DNA of 14,702 nucleotides from an uncultured Bacteroidales bacterium (lineage in GTDB: Bacteria > Bacteroidota > Bacteroidia > Bacteroidales > UBA932), in NCBI GenBank assembly GCA_900317065.1, contig ONFK01000034.1, positions 1 through 14,702 of the forward strand. The letters are read 5' to 3'. Within the stretch, counting starts at the first letter, position 1. Every line of letters begins with the position of its first letter. The notes below the pieces were generated by a model. That model did not search any database, was not told the origin of the DNA, and saw nothing but the letters and a program-made list of their open reading frames with translations. Of the stretch, positions 6,599-13,208 are shown piece after piece. A program made the translations under genes and the position numbers.

Positions 6599-8399
6599 AA
6601 GAGTCGAGTATCTGCGCGATATCCCGCACGGGTATATCGGAATATTTGCTGAAAGTGCTCTGGCACAAAGGGCAGGCGGTAACGATAACATCGGGATCGC
6701 CTGCTTTCAGATTGTTCAGGGAGTTTACTGTGATATCCTTGCGCTTCTCGTAACTCAGCGACAGGCTGCCAAGCGAACCGCCACAGCAAATGCTCTCGTT
6801 ACGGTTCTTCGCCGCTTCAACCAGGGTTCCAATCGCAGAAACGGCTGAGCGTGGAGCGTCGTAAATACCGCAGCCGCGGCCCAGTTCGCATGGATCGTGA
6901 TAAGCGAGCCTGCGTTCCTCGTCCTTGCTTACATGCAGCCTCTGGGAATGGATGAGTTCATCGAAAAAGACGCTGTGATGCACCACGTAGATACCGGAGA
7001 GCTTGTATTTCTCCTTGAATATCTTGTAGCAGATGGGGCAACTTAGCAGCAGGATATCGCATCCGGAAGACTTTATTATCTCCCTGTTCACGCGGGCCAT
7101 CTCGCGAGCCTGCTCCTTGCGCCCGGCAAGCAGCATAGGGCGTCCGCAGCAAAGGCCTCCTTCCGGGTCCATCATAGTCCAGGAGATGCCCGCCTTGTCG
7201 AGCACGGAACCGACGGCCTTGCGAATGCCGGGAGTAAGATGCGTCATGCATCCCGCGAAATATAGCACCTTGGCAGTACCTATGCGGTTAAGATTCTCTT
7301 CGGCGGACAACTTGGAATAGTGCTGGTTGATGCCATAGGAGCGCATCGAGCGCTGGGCAAGCCGCATCTGCGGCCCATCCACGCCGACCTGGCATACCTG
7401 GGTACATTTCCCGCACATCAGGCACTTGTCGCTGATTTCCTCTATGCGTTTCTCGTTTCCGCGCCTCAACTGTCTGTTCAGGTAGACCGTACAGTCCTTG
7501 AGATTCTCCTTGCGGACGCTCATGGGGCAGGCGTCTATGCACACTCCGCATCCCGGGCAGGAGAAGAACTGCACCCGTGCGAAGCCCTTGCGAGGATGCC
7601 GTATGTGCAGCCCTGCGTTTCGCAGGGGAATCAGCATCATCTCGGCAGGTATGTGCATGTAGCGAGTGAACGGAAGAACCGTCATGAATACGCCGAGCAC
7701 TATGGAATACGCCCACCAGGTAGGCAGGTAATTCAGTTCGTTACCTAGGAACTGACGGAAAATCCAGTTCATCGGAAGCGTCAGGAAACTACCGCCGCTG
7801 ATATGTGCGGTAAAACTCTCGCACAGCAGGCGGAGAGGGAAAATAGCCCACAGAGAATACAGGCCGACGGTATCGAGCAGGCTGGCGCGTGTAGTGCGGC
7901 GCATGCCGAACCAGCGCGAGCGCACCCTCTTGATCATGGCGAGAACTATGCCGCTCAGGATGATGAGCAGGAAGAAATCCATCAGGAAGAAGAGTACCGC
8001 TCCCTGAATCGTAGATTCCGTTTCCGCCACGAAGAAGTTGAAGAAGATGGGATAATAGAACAGACGGATGCGGTGAGGCAGGAAGAGCATCACCTCTATA
8101 TGCCCGAGGAGGATGATCATGAACCATCCGAAGGCAATGCTGGAGTGCATATAGCCCAGCACCTTGTTGCGTTTCCAAAGCTTGACGTGCAGCAGGCAGT
8201 TGAGGAAGATATCCTTGACATTCTTCCAGGCTGTCGCTGGCGTTACGAGGGACTTGAGGAACTTGCGCCTGTCCTCCCCCGGAAGCTGGACGAGTATGCG
8301 GATGATGCCATACACACAGTATCCCAGCACGAATATCATTCCTGCAAGGAACGGCAGGACGAAAGGATGGAATCCACTGCTGAAACGATCTATTATCAT
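6582..8399 (-). CDS. HdrE-HdrD-like fusion: membrane cytochrome-b domain with Fe-S and two CCG domains
   Basis: A 605-residue protein. The N-terminal half is a NarI/HdrE-like membrane domain with about five transmembrane segments (roughly 12-36, 84-107, 131-156, 173-193, 226-248). Its histidines H85, H100 and H249 near membrane segments are possible heme b ligands. Two [4Fe-4S] motifs follow: C281-x2-C284-x2-C287-x3-C291 and C326-x2-C329-x2-C332-x3-C336. Then come two complete CCG domains: C384, C417-C418, C454-x2-C457 and C504, C538-C539, C576-x2-C579. CCG domains bind the noncubane clusters that reduce disulfides in HdrD/HdrB and also occur in GlpC and DsrK. By family it should pass electrons between menaquinone and a thiol/disulfide or partner protein. 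It is the last gene of the Hdr-like operon, joined to the previous gene by an ATGA overlap. The exact substrate is unknown; this is not a methanogen enzyme. Confidence 0.85.
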   Translation of the reverse strand: MIIDRFSSGFHPFVLPFLAGMIFVLGYCVYGIIRILVQLPGEDRRKFLKSLVTPATAWKNVKDIFLNCLLHVKLWKRNKVLGYMHSSIAFGWFMIILLGHIEVMLFLPHRIRLFYYPIFFNFFVAETESTIQGAVLFFLMDFFLLIILSGIVLAMIKRVRSRWFGMRRTTRASLLDTVGLYSLWAIFPLRLLCESFTAHISGGSFLTLPMNWIFRQFLGNELNYLPTWWAYSIVLGVFMTVLPFTRYMHIPAEMMLIPLRNAGLHIRHPRKGFARVQFFSCPGCGVCIDACPMSVRKENLKDCTVYLNRQLRRGNEKRIEEISDKCLMCGKCTQVCQVGVDGPQMRLAQRSMRSYGINQHYSKLSAEENLNRIGTAKVLYFAGCMTHLTPGIRKAVGSVLDKAGISWTMMDPEGGLCCGRPMLLAGRKEQAREMARVNREIIKSSGCDILLLSCPICYKIFKEKYKLSGIYVVHHSVFFDELIHSQRLHVSKDEERRLAYHDPCELGRGCGIYDAPRSAVSAIGTLVEAAKNRNESICCGGSLGSLSLSYEKRKDITVNSLNNLKAGDPDVIVTACPLCQSTFSKYSDIPVRDIAQILDSSIREH

Positions 8400-8734
8400 A
8401 GCACGCCCTCCACATTATCGTAAAGCCGGCATACGGTGAGAATCACCCTGCGCGTGTTGATACCCCGCGGGCAGACCATCGTGCATTTGCCGCAAAGCAT
8501 GCAATGCGAGAGCATCTGCTCAACTTCCTGGCTCCTTCCGCGTTGCAGGCCGATCAGGAGCTTGCGCACGCTCATGCCTGAATACCCGGCTGCGGTGCAG
8601 GTAGCGCTGCAACTGCCGCAGGCAATGCAGGTCGCGGCCGTAGGCTCGATACGGCACAGCTTTTCGTACAGCCTTAAATCCTGTTTGTCCAGTTCTATTG
8701 CCGAGCTGGGATTGAGTCCGAAACCGAAATCCAT
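8396..8734 (-). CDS. Small HdrC-like 4Fe-4S dicluster protein
   Basis: 112 residues with two [4Fe-4S] motifs: C36-x2-C39-x2-C42-x3-C46 and C78-x2-C81-x2-C84-x3-C88-P. The spacing between them is that of HdrC/GlpC-type subunits, which wire electrons between a flavin subunit and CCG-type catalytic subunits. In the first motif the usual Pro after the fourth Cys is Thr. There is no signal peptide or membrane segment. The start ATG at 8734 overlaps the upstream TAA by one base (TAATG) and the end overlaps the next gene (ATGA). It is thus tightly coupled between the HdrA-like and HdrE-HdrD-like genes and probably links them. It is the second HdrC-like subunit of the operon. Confidence 0.85.
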   Translation of the reverse strand: MDFGFGLNPSSAIELDKQDLRLYEKLCRIEPTAATCIACGSCSATCTAAGYSGMSVRKLLIGLQRGRSQEVEQMLSHCMLCGKCTMVCPRGINTRRVILTVCRLYDNVEGVL

Positions 8735-9750
8735 TACCTGCGGGATTTAAGATAGTTGTACACATTCAAAGCGGCGCTGCGCGCTTCGGCGATTGTCTCG
8801 GGGATGGTCTTGGGGCCTGTGCACGTACCGGCGAAGAAAACTCCGTCCCGGTCGGATTCGGTGATGGATGCAATATTGTCTTTGCTGCGGAAGAACCCGT
8901 CCTCGTCAACAGGAAGCGATACGGCCTGCAGCAATTGCTGATTCTCCTTGTTGCACACAATGCCCGCCATAAGCACAAGCAGGTCGAGCCGGACTTTCAC
9001 CGGCTTGCCTACAAGAGTATCTTCCGCCTTGACAAGCACCCTGCCGTCGATGGTTTCCGAAACCTCGGAGACACGCCCGCGGATGAAATGGATTCCGTAA
9101 TCTTTTTGCGCGTTTATGTAGAAATCCTCGTACTTCTTGCCGAACAGGCGGAGATCCATGTAGAAGCAGTAAATCTCCGCATTCGGGAACTTTTCCTTCA
9201 TCTCTATCGCCTGCTTGATGGCCGTGATGCAGCAGACTTTCGAGCACTGGGTATTGCCGGCCTTCACATCCCTGGAGCCGACGCAATGCACGAATCCTAT
9301 CGCAGAGGGTTTTTCAGGCACGCGGGAGTCGCTGCCGGTATTGAACCAGTTCTCCAGGTCGCGGTTGGTAATCACACGGTCGTAAACGCCATAGCCGTAT
9401 TCCTCCTTCTTTTCCGCCTCGAAGAGTTTGAACCCGGTGGCGAACACGACCGCCCTGCAGGGAACGGCGGTCCCATCGCTGAGGACGACGGAATATCCTT
9501 TCTGCAGCCTGTTTATGGATGCTATTTCGGTTTCGAGATGGATTTCTACGTCTTTCAGTGCACTCTCGTACGGCTCCAGGACCTTGCGGGCCGGGGTCAT
9601 ATCGGGGAACAGACAGTTCCATTGTGCCACATGCCCTCCCAGCGAAGAACTCTTCTCCACTATCACGGGCGTAAGCCCCAGTTCCTTCAACTCCCGGGCA
9701 GTTTCCAAACCGGCGATTCCGCCTCCGACGACAAGTACTATTTCTTTCAT
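8734..9750 (-). CDS. HdrA/QmoA-like FAD-dependent iron-sulfur oxidoreductase
   Basis: 338 residues from the ATG at 9750. The Rossmann FAD motif VGGGIAGLE is at 8-16, followed by VEKSSSLGGH. The HdrA-type cluster-binding stretch is CVGSRD...CSKVCC (C156, C169, C173, C174). A C-terminal FAD loop, VFFAGTCTGPK, includes C310. HdrA is the flavin subunit of heterodisulfide reductases; QmoA is its relative in the quinone-interacting complex of sulfate reducers. This version is much shorter than methanogen HdrA (about 650 residues) and has no ferredoxin-type CxxCxxC inserts, so it resembles the minimal core. The frame opens at 9762 (MLLN before MKEI). I preferred 9750 because the FAD motif then starts normally and the gene sits two bases after the HdrB-like stop, though 9762 is possible. 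It should be the flavin hub of the complex, in the cytoplasm. Confidence 0.85.
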   Translation of the reverse strand: MKEIVLVVGGGIAGLETARELKELGLTPVIVEKSSSLGGHVAQWNCLFPDMTPARKVLEPYESALKDVEIHLETEIASINRLQKGYSVVLSDGTAVPCRAVVFATGFKLFEAEKKEEYGYGVYDRVITNRDLENWFNTGSDSRVPEKPSAIGFVHCVGSRDVKAGNTQCSKVCCITAIKQAIEMKEKFPNAEIYCFYMDLRLFGKKYEDFYINAQKDYGIHFIRGRVSEVSETIDGRVLVKAEDTLVGKPVKVRLDLLVLMAGIVCNKENQQLLQAVSLPVDEDGFFRSKDNIASITESDRDGVFFAGTCTGPKTIPETIAEARSAALNVYNYLKSRR

Positions 9751-9752
9751 AT

Positions 9753-10823
9753 TCAGCAGCATTTGAGGACCGTTGGCAGGCCCGGTTTCTTAAGATCTTT
9801 TTCGTTCAGTCCCATGTATTTCTTAGAGGGATCGTAGGGTATGCCTATCTTGTCGAGCAAAGGCTCGGGGCTCACCTGATGCACCTGCAGGCCGAGATCC
9901 CACGGATCTACGCCCAGCACCATGCCGGCAAGTTCTTCATAAGTGAACACGGGGATGCCGTGCCCGTCCTTGCCGTAGGTCTTGCCTTCCATCTCGGAAA
10001 TCACGTATTGCCAGCGATCCAGGAAGAAGGGGCATCCCGGGCAGTTGGTGATGATCATGTCGGGATGATAGGGCTCCATCGACTCGAACTTCTTGTGCGT
10101 ATTCGACACGGAGTAGCCGCGGTTGGCCTTCACCAGATACTGACGGAATCCGAAGCCGCAGCAATGCCTGCGCTCGGGATAGTCTATCACCTTCCCTCCC
10201 CAGGCCTCTGCCATTCCGCTCAGCACGCAGGGATACTCCGCACCGCCTACACCCTTGTGGGGGAACATCTTGGAATAATGGCAGCCTATGTGCTCCACCA
10301 CCCTCAGGGGTTCGCCCGTATCCTTATTCACAAGTTGGTATTTGGCTCGCGCGGCTATCTCTTCGCGGAACTTGTAGACAAGATCGCTTGCGTGCGCGAC
10401 ATATTCGGGTTTTTCGAACTCTCTGCGGCAGGCTTTCCAGAGTTTCTCGCGTATGCGGGCCTCCAATTCGGGAAACTCACGCCAGGTTTCCAGGATTTCC
10501 GTATAGTTTCCGAAGGAGGTGATGCAGGAGGTCACAAGATTCTTGTATCCGGCTTCGGTCATAAGCGCGAACTGGCGCGCCACTATGGTCATGGCTGTTT
10601 CCTGAGGAATGGTATCGGCATGGTAGGCGATTCCTCCGCATGTGGTATGGTGGGCGGATTCATAGATGTCCCTGCCCAGCATATCGCGGCATATCTTCAG
10701 GAAGTAATGTTCCGACGCAGGGAAGAAACTCTGCCTGATGCAGCTCCGTACATAGAACCAGTGATCGTCCGGAATCTCTTTCTGGTAATCCGACCATATT
10801 TTCTGTTTGCCCTGATATATCAT
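9753..10823 (-). CDS. HdrB-like CCG-domain protein with degenerate first CCG motif
   Basis: 356 residues, related to heterodisulfide reductase subunit B. The C-terminal CCG domain is complete: C181, C221-C222-G, C261-x2-C264, enough for one noncubane [4Fe-4S] cluster. The N-terminal CCG domain is recognisable but degraded. It has C28, then T61-C62-GG where CC-G is expected, then C100-x2-S103 where C-x2-C is expected, so two of five ligands are missing. The protein ends in two cysteines (LKCC). In methanogens HdrB is the site where CoM-S-S-CoB is reduced, using two noncubane clusters; a single-cluster protein may act on a different substrate. It overlaps the upstream HdrC-like gene (ATGA) and lies directly before the HdrA-like gene. 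It is cytoplasmic, with no membrane segments. Confidence 0.83.
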   Translation of the reverse strand: MIYQGKQKIWSDYQKEIPDDHWFYVRSCIRQSFFPASEHYFLKICRDMLGRDIYESAHHTTCGGIAYHADTIPQETAMTIVARQFALMTEAGYKNLVTSCITSFGNYTEILETWREFPELEARIREKLWKACRREFEKPEYVAHASDLVYKFREEIAARAKYQLVNKDTGEPLRVVEHIGCHYSKMFPHKGVGGAEYPCVLSGMAEAWGGKVIDYPERRHCCGFGFRQYLVKANRGYSVSNTHKKFESMEPYHPDMIITNCPGCPFFLDRWQYVISEMEGKTYGKDGHGIPVFTYEELAGMVLGVDPWDLGLQVHQVSPEPLLDKIGIPYDPSKKYMGLNEKDLKKPGLPTVLKCC

Positions 10824-11530
10824 AGCGAGCCCTCCTCATTGTTGAAATGTCCCCTCGAGCAATGCTCGAAGGTGTATTTTGTATATTCTTCCATGCTCAT
10901 CCCCATCTCCTCCGCCTTTTTGCGCGAGCACTCCTCCACAAAATTTATACGCTCGGTGGCGCCGGTTTCGTCGAAAATGGCCTGGAGTTCATCCAGATCC
11001 TCCTGAGGAATGGCCCTGAGGGCGCCTGTCCCCTGCCGGCCGAAGTTCGCCCCAAGGCGGTCGTATACATCCTGCTGATTGTTAAGCACCCATTCAAACA
11101 CGGGGCCGGACTCGGGATGGTCTTCGTATTTATATGTGGAAGGATGAACACAGTAGCCGAGTTTAAGCACGTTGGTAGTGAGAACTTTCGTGAGCGGATA
11201 CAACTGGCGTCCCTTCTCCGATTCCGTGAAATAACCGAGTTTGGTGGAAAGATTCCGCAGCGCCATCACAACGAGTCCGGCGCCGTTCCCCCGCGGACAG
11301 CGGGTGACGCAGGACATGCACTCCCCGCAATACCAGATGGTCTCGCTCTTGAGAAGCTCCAGTATCCCCTCTTCGTCCTTTCTCTGGACGGTGTCCACTA
11401 TCTTTCGCGGATCATATTTGTAGAACTCCGCCGCGGGGCAGATTGCAGTGCAGGTGCCGCAGTTTATGCAGGTTTTCAGTCCCTCCTTGAAGCGGTAATC
11501 CTTTGTAAGTTCGTCATACAGTTTACCCAT
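10820..11530 (-). CDS. HdrC-like 4Fe-4S dicluster protein, first gene of the Hdr-like operon
   Basis: 236 residues. Two [4Fe-4S] motifs lie near the N-terminus: C21-x2-C24-x2-C27-x3-C31-P and C68-x2-C71-x2-C74-x3-C78-P, the HdrC arrangement. The remaining roughly 150 residues have no recognisable domain and are charged, with an acidic C-terminus (HFNNEEGSL). This makes it longer than the second HdrC-like protein of the operon (112 residues). It likely forms a pair with the HdrB-like protein encoded next, which overlaps it by ATGA, and relays electrons from the HdrA-like flavoprotein. A -7 box lies 20 bases upstream. It is transcribed divergently from the lipoprotein/radical SAM pair. Confidence 0.85.
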   Translation of the reverse strand: MGKLYDELTKDYRFKEGLKTCINCGTCTAICPAAEFYKYDPRKIVDTVQRKDEEGILELLKSETIWYCGECMSCVTRCPRGNGAGLVVMALRNLSTKLGYFTESEKGRQLYPLTKVLTTNVLKLGYCVHPSTYKYEDHPESGPVFEWVLNNQQDVYDRLGANFGRQGTGALRAIPQEDLDELQAIFDETGATERINFVEECSRKKAEEMGMSMEEYTKYTFEHCSRGHFNNEEGSL

Positions 11531-11549
11531 AATACACGTCTTGAATTTT

Positions 11550-11582
11550 CAAATATAAAAAATTATTTCCATCTTTACGCAA
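11550..11582 (-). promoter_or_regulatory. Promoter of the Hdr-like operon
   Basis: On the minus strand a perfect -7 box TATATTTG lies at 11557-11550. A partial -33 element, CTTG-like (TTGC, 11582-11579), sits about 21 bases upstream of it. Transcription would start near 11543, leaving a leader of about 13 bases before the ATG at 11530. The 81-base divergent region shows no clear plus-strand TAnnTTTG box for the lipoprotein gene. Confidence 0.55.
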
Positions 11583-11611
11583 GATTATGACATTCGTCGG
11601 ATTGCATAAGT

Positions 11612-12103
11612 ATGAAAAACAAAATCAATATCTTGTTCAAGACGCTGTATGGATTCCTGATGACAGTTCTCGGGTTTTCTTCTTGCGACAGTATCAACGA
11701 TATTATCGAGCCGAGGATGGAATATGGGCAGCCTTACGCCGAATTCAAAATAGTCGGAGAGGTAAAATCGCAGTCCGGCAAGCCACTGAAGGGCATACGC
11801 GTAACAGTGAACCCGAGAAACAGTGATGAACATGGCCGCTATTACTCTGACACCTTGTTCACAGATTCAGACGGCAAGTATTCAAAGGAACGCCTGAAAC
11901 ATACCTGGCCCGATGAATTGAAAGACGCAGTCATTACCTTCGAAGATATCGACGGTACGGAAAACGGTGGAGAATTCGAGAGCGTCATCCTAGGAAAAAG
12001 CAACTTCCACGTTAAAAGAATAAAGAAGGGTTCCGGCAACTGGGACTCCGGCGGCTACCTCGTCACCGCCGACGCGACCATGACCGAAAAGAAGGAAGAC
12101 TGA
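11612..12103 (+). CDS. Radical SAM-associated putative lipoprotein (TIGR04134-like)
   Basis: 163 residues. A lipoprotein signal peptide is visible: a basic start (MKNK), a hydrophobic stretch and a lipobox ending at C25 (LGFSSC), with D26 after the Cys. After a conserved-looking EYGQPYAEF segment (37-45) comes a stretch resembling a carboxypeptidase-regulatory-like beta-sandwich (EVKSQSGKPLKGIRVTVN, 50-67; TDSDGKYS, 84-91). The C-terminal tail contains GSGNWDSGGYL (140-150). This matches the Bacteroidota lipoprotein family that is always found next to a dedicated radical SAM enzyme; its function is unknown. Its stop overlaps the enzyme's start (TGATG), so the two are translationally coupled. 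By inference it is exported to the envelope and is either a substrate of, or a partner for, the enzyme. No other cysteine is present besides the lipidated one. Confidence 0.8.
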   Translation: MKNKINILFKTLYGFLMTVLGFSSCDSINDIIEPRMEYGQPYAEFKIVGEVKSQSGKPLKGIRVTVNPRNSDEHGRYYSDTLFTDSDGKYSKERLKHTWPDELKDAVITFEDIDGTENGGEFESVILGKSNFHVKRIKKGSGNWDSGGYLVTADATMTEKKED

Positions 12104-13173
12104 TGTCCCGTTCCCTCTCCCTCCGCCGCAGGATAGCTCTGGACATTTTCAACTCTGTCCGGACAAGGCTGCTTGAAGACCACCCCCTCCGGCAGTTGTT
12201 CTGGGAATGCACGCTCCGTTGCAACCTGTTCTGCAGGCACTGCGGCAGCGACTGCAAACAGATTTCGGCGGTAAAAGACATGCCGAAAGAAGACTTCGCC
12301 CGTGTCCTAGATTCCGTTGCGGCGGCAACCGACCCTCACAAGGTGATGATAAACATCACCGGCGGAGAGCCACTGTGCCGTCCGGACCTGGAAGAATGCG
12401 GGAAGATGATTTACGAAAAGGAGTTCCCCTGGGGAATGGTTACGAACGGCCTCGCCCTTACACCCCAACGCTATAGGCGGCTTTTGCAGTGCGGACTGCG
12501 TGCAATGACGATAAGTCTGGACGGCATCGGGGAGACTCACGACTGGATGCGAGGGCGCAATGGCTCCTTTGAAAAAGCAGCTGCGGCCATCAAAATGGTC
12601 ATCGATTCCGGAGAGATCGCGTTCGATGTGGTAACCTGCGTCAACAAACGCAACTTCGGCCAGCTGAACGAACTTAAAGAATACCTTATCGGCCTGGGAC
12701 TGAAAGAATGGCGTCTTTTCACGGTCTTTCCCGCAGGCAGGGCCGCACAGGATCCGGAACTTCAGCTCTCCCCCGAAGAATTCAGAGGCCTGATGGAATT
12801 CATCAAGGCTACCAGAAAAGAAGGCAGGATCATGGCCGAATACGGCTGCGAAGGCTTCCTGGGCAATTACGAAGGAGACGTCCGCAGCCATTTCTATCAA
12901 TGTTCGGCCGGCATTACCGTCGGATCCGTCCTGGCGGACGGAAGCATTTCCGCCTGCCCCAGCATCAGGGCGGACTATCGTCAGGGCAACATCTACACCG
13001 ACGACTTCATGGATGTCTGGAAAAACCGTTTCCAGGCCTACCGGGACCGCAGCTGGATGCACAAAGACGAATGTGCCTCCTGCAAGGTCTGGAAATACTG
13101 CAAAGGAAACGGCATGCACCTTCGGGACGCCGACGGCAAACTCATGCTCTGCCACTATTCAAAATTGCAGTAA
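12103..13173 (+). CDS. Radical SAM/SPASM protein (TIGR04133-like), lipoprotein-associated
   Basis: 356 residues. The radical SAM cluster motif C40-x3-C44-x2-C47 is followed by the SAM-binding GGEP (87-90). SISLDG (137-141 region) and other core strands of the partial TIM barrel follow. The C-terminus has a SPASM-type cysteine set: C249, C267, C285, C324-x2-C327-x5-C333 and C350, suited to auxiliary [4Fe-4S] clusters. Enzymes of this architecture modify peptides or proteins, or mature enzymes, in the cytoplasm. Here the only dedicated partner visible is the overlapping lipoprotein gene, so modification of that protein before export is the natural hypothesis, though not demonstrated. There is no leader-binding RRE domain or obvious precursor peptide nearby. 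The family assignment is firm; the reaction is unknown. Confidence 0.85.
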   Translation: MSRSLSLRRRIALDIFNSVRTRLLEDHPLRQLFWECTLRCNLFCRHCGSDCKQISAVKDMPKEDFARVLDSVAAATDPHKVMINITGGEPLCRPDLEECGKMIYEKEFPWGMVTNGLALTPQRYRRLLQCGLRAMTISLDGIGETHDWMRGRNGSFEKAAAAIKMVIDSGEIAFDVVTCVNKRNFGQLNELKEYLIGLGLKEWRLFTVFPAGRAAQDPELQLSPEEFRGLMEFIKATRKEGRIMAEYGCEGFLGNYEGDVRSHFYQCSAGITVGSVLADGSISACPSIRADYRQGNIYTDDFMDVWKNRFQAYRDRSWMHKDECASCKVWKYCKGNGMHLRDADGKLMLCHYSKLQ

Positions 13174-13179
13174 AATAAT

Positions 13180-13187
13180 TAAATTTG
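13180..13187 (+). promoter_or_regulatory. -7 promoter box for cstA
   Basis: TAAATTTG (13180-13187) is a perfect TAnnTTTG match in the 35-base gap between the radical SAM gene and cstA, 21 bases before the ATG. No good TTTG -33 element is at the right spacing, as that position lies inside the radical SAM coding sequence. It suggests cstA has its own transcript. Confidence 0.5.
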
Positions 13188-13208
13188 CAGGACTGAAGAA
13201 CTAAAAAC

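Noticed and set aside
7320..8423. Long open frames on the plus strand opposite the Hdr-like operon, and similar antisense frames elsewhere
   Set aside because: They have no recognisable domains, and the opposite strand encodes clear conserved proteins. They are by-products of codon bias in GC-rich genes.
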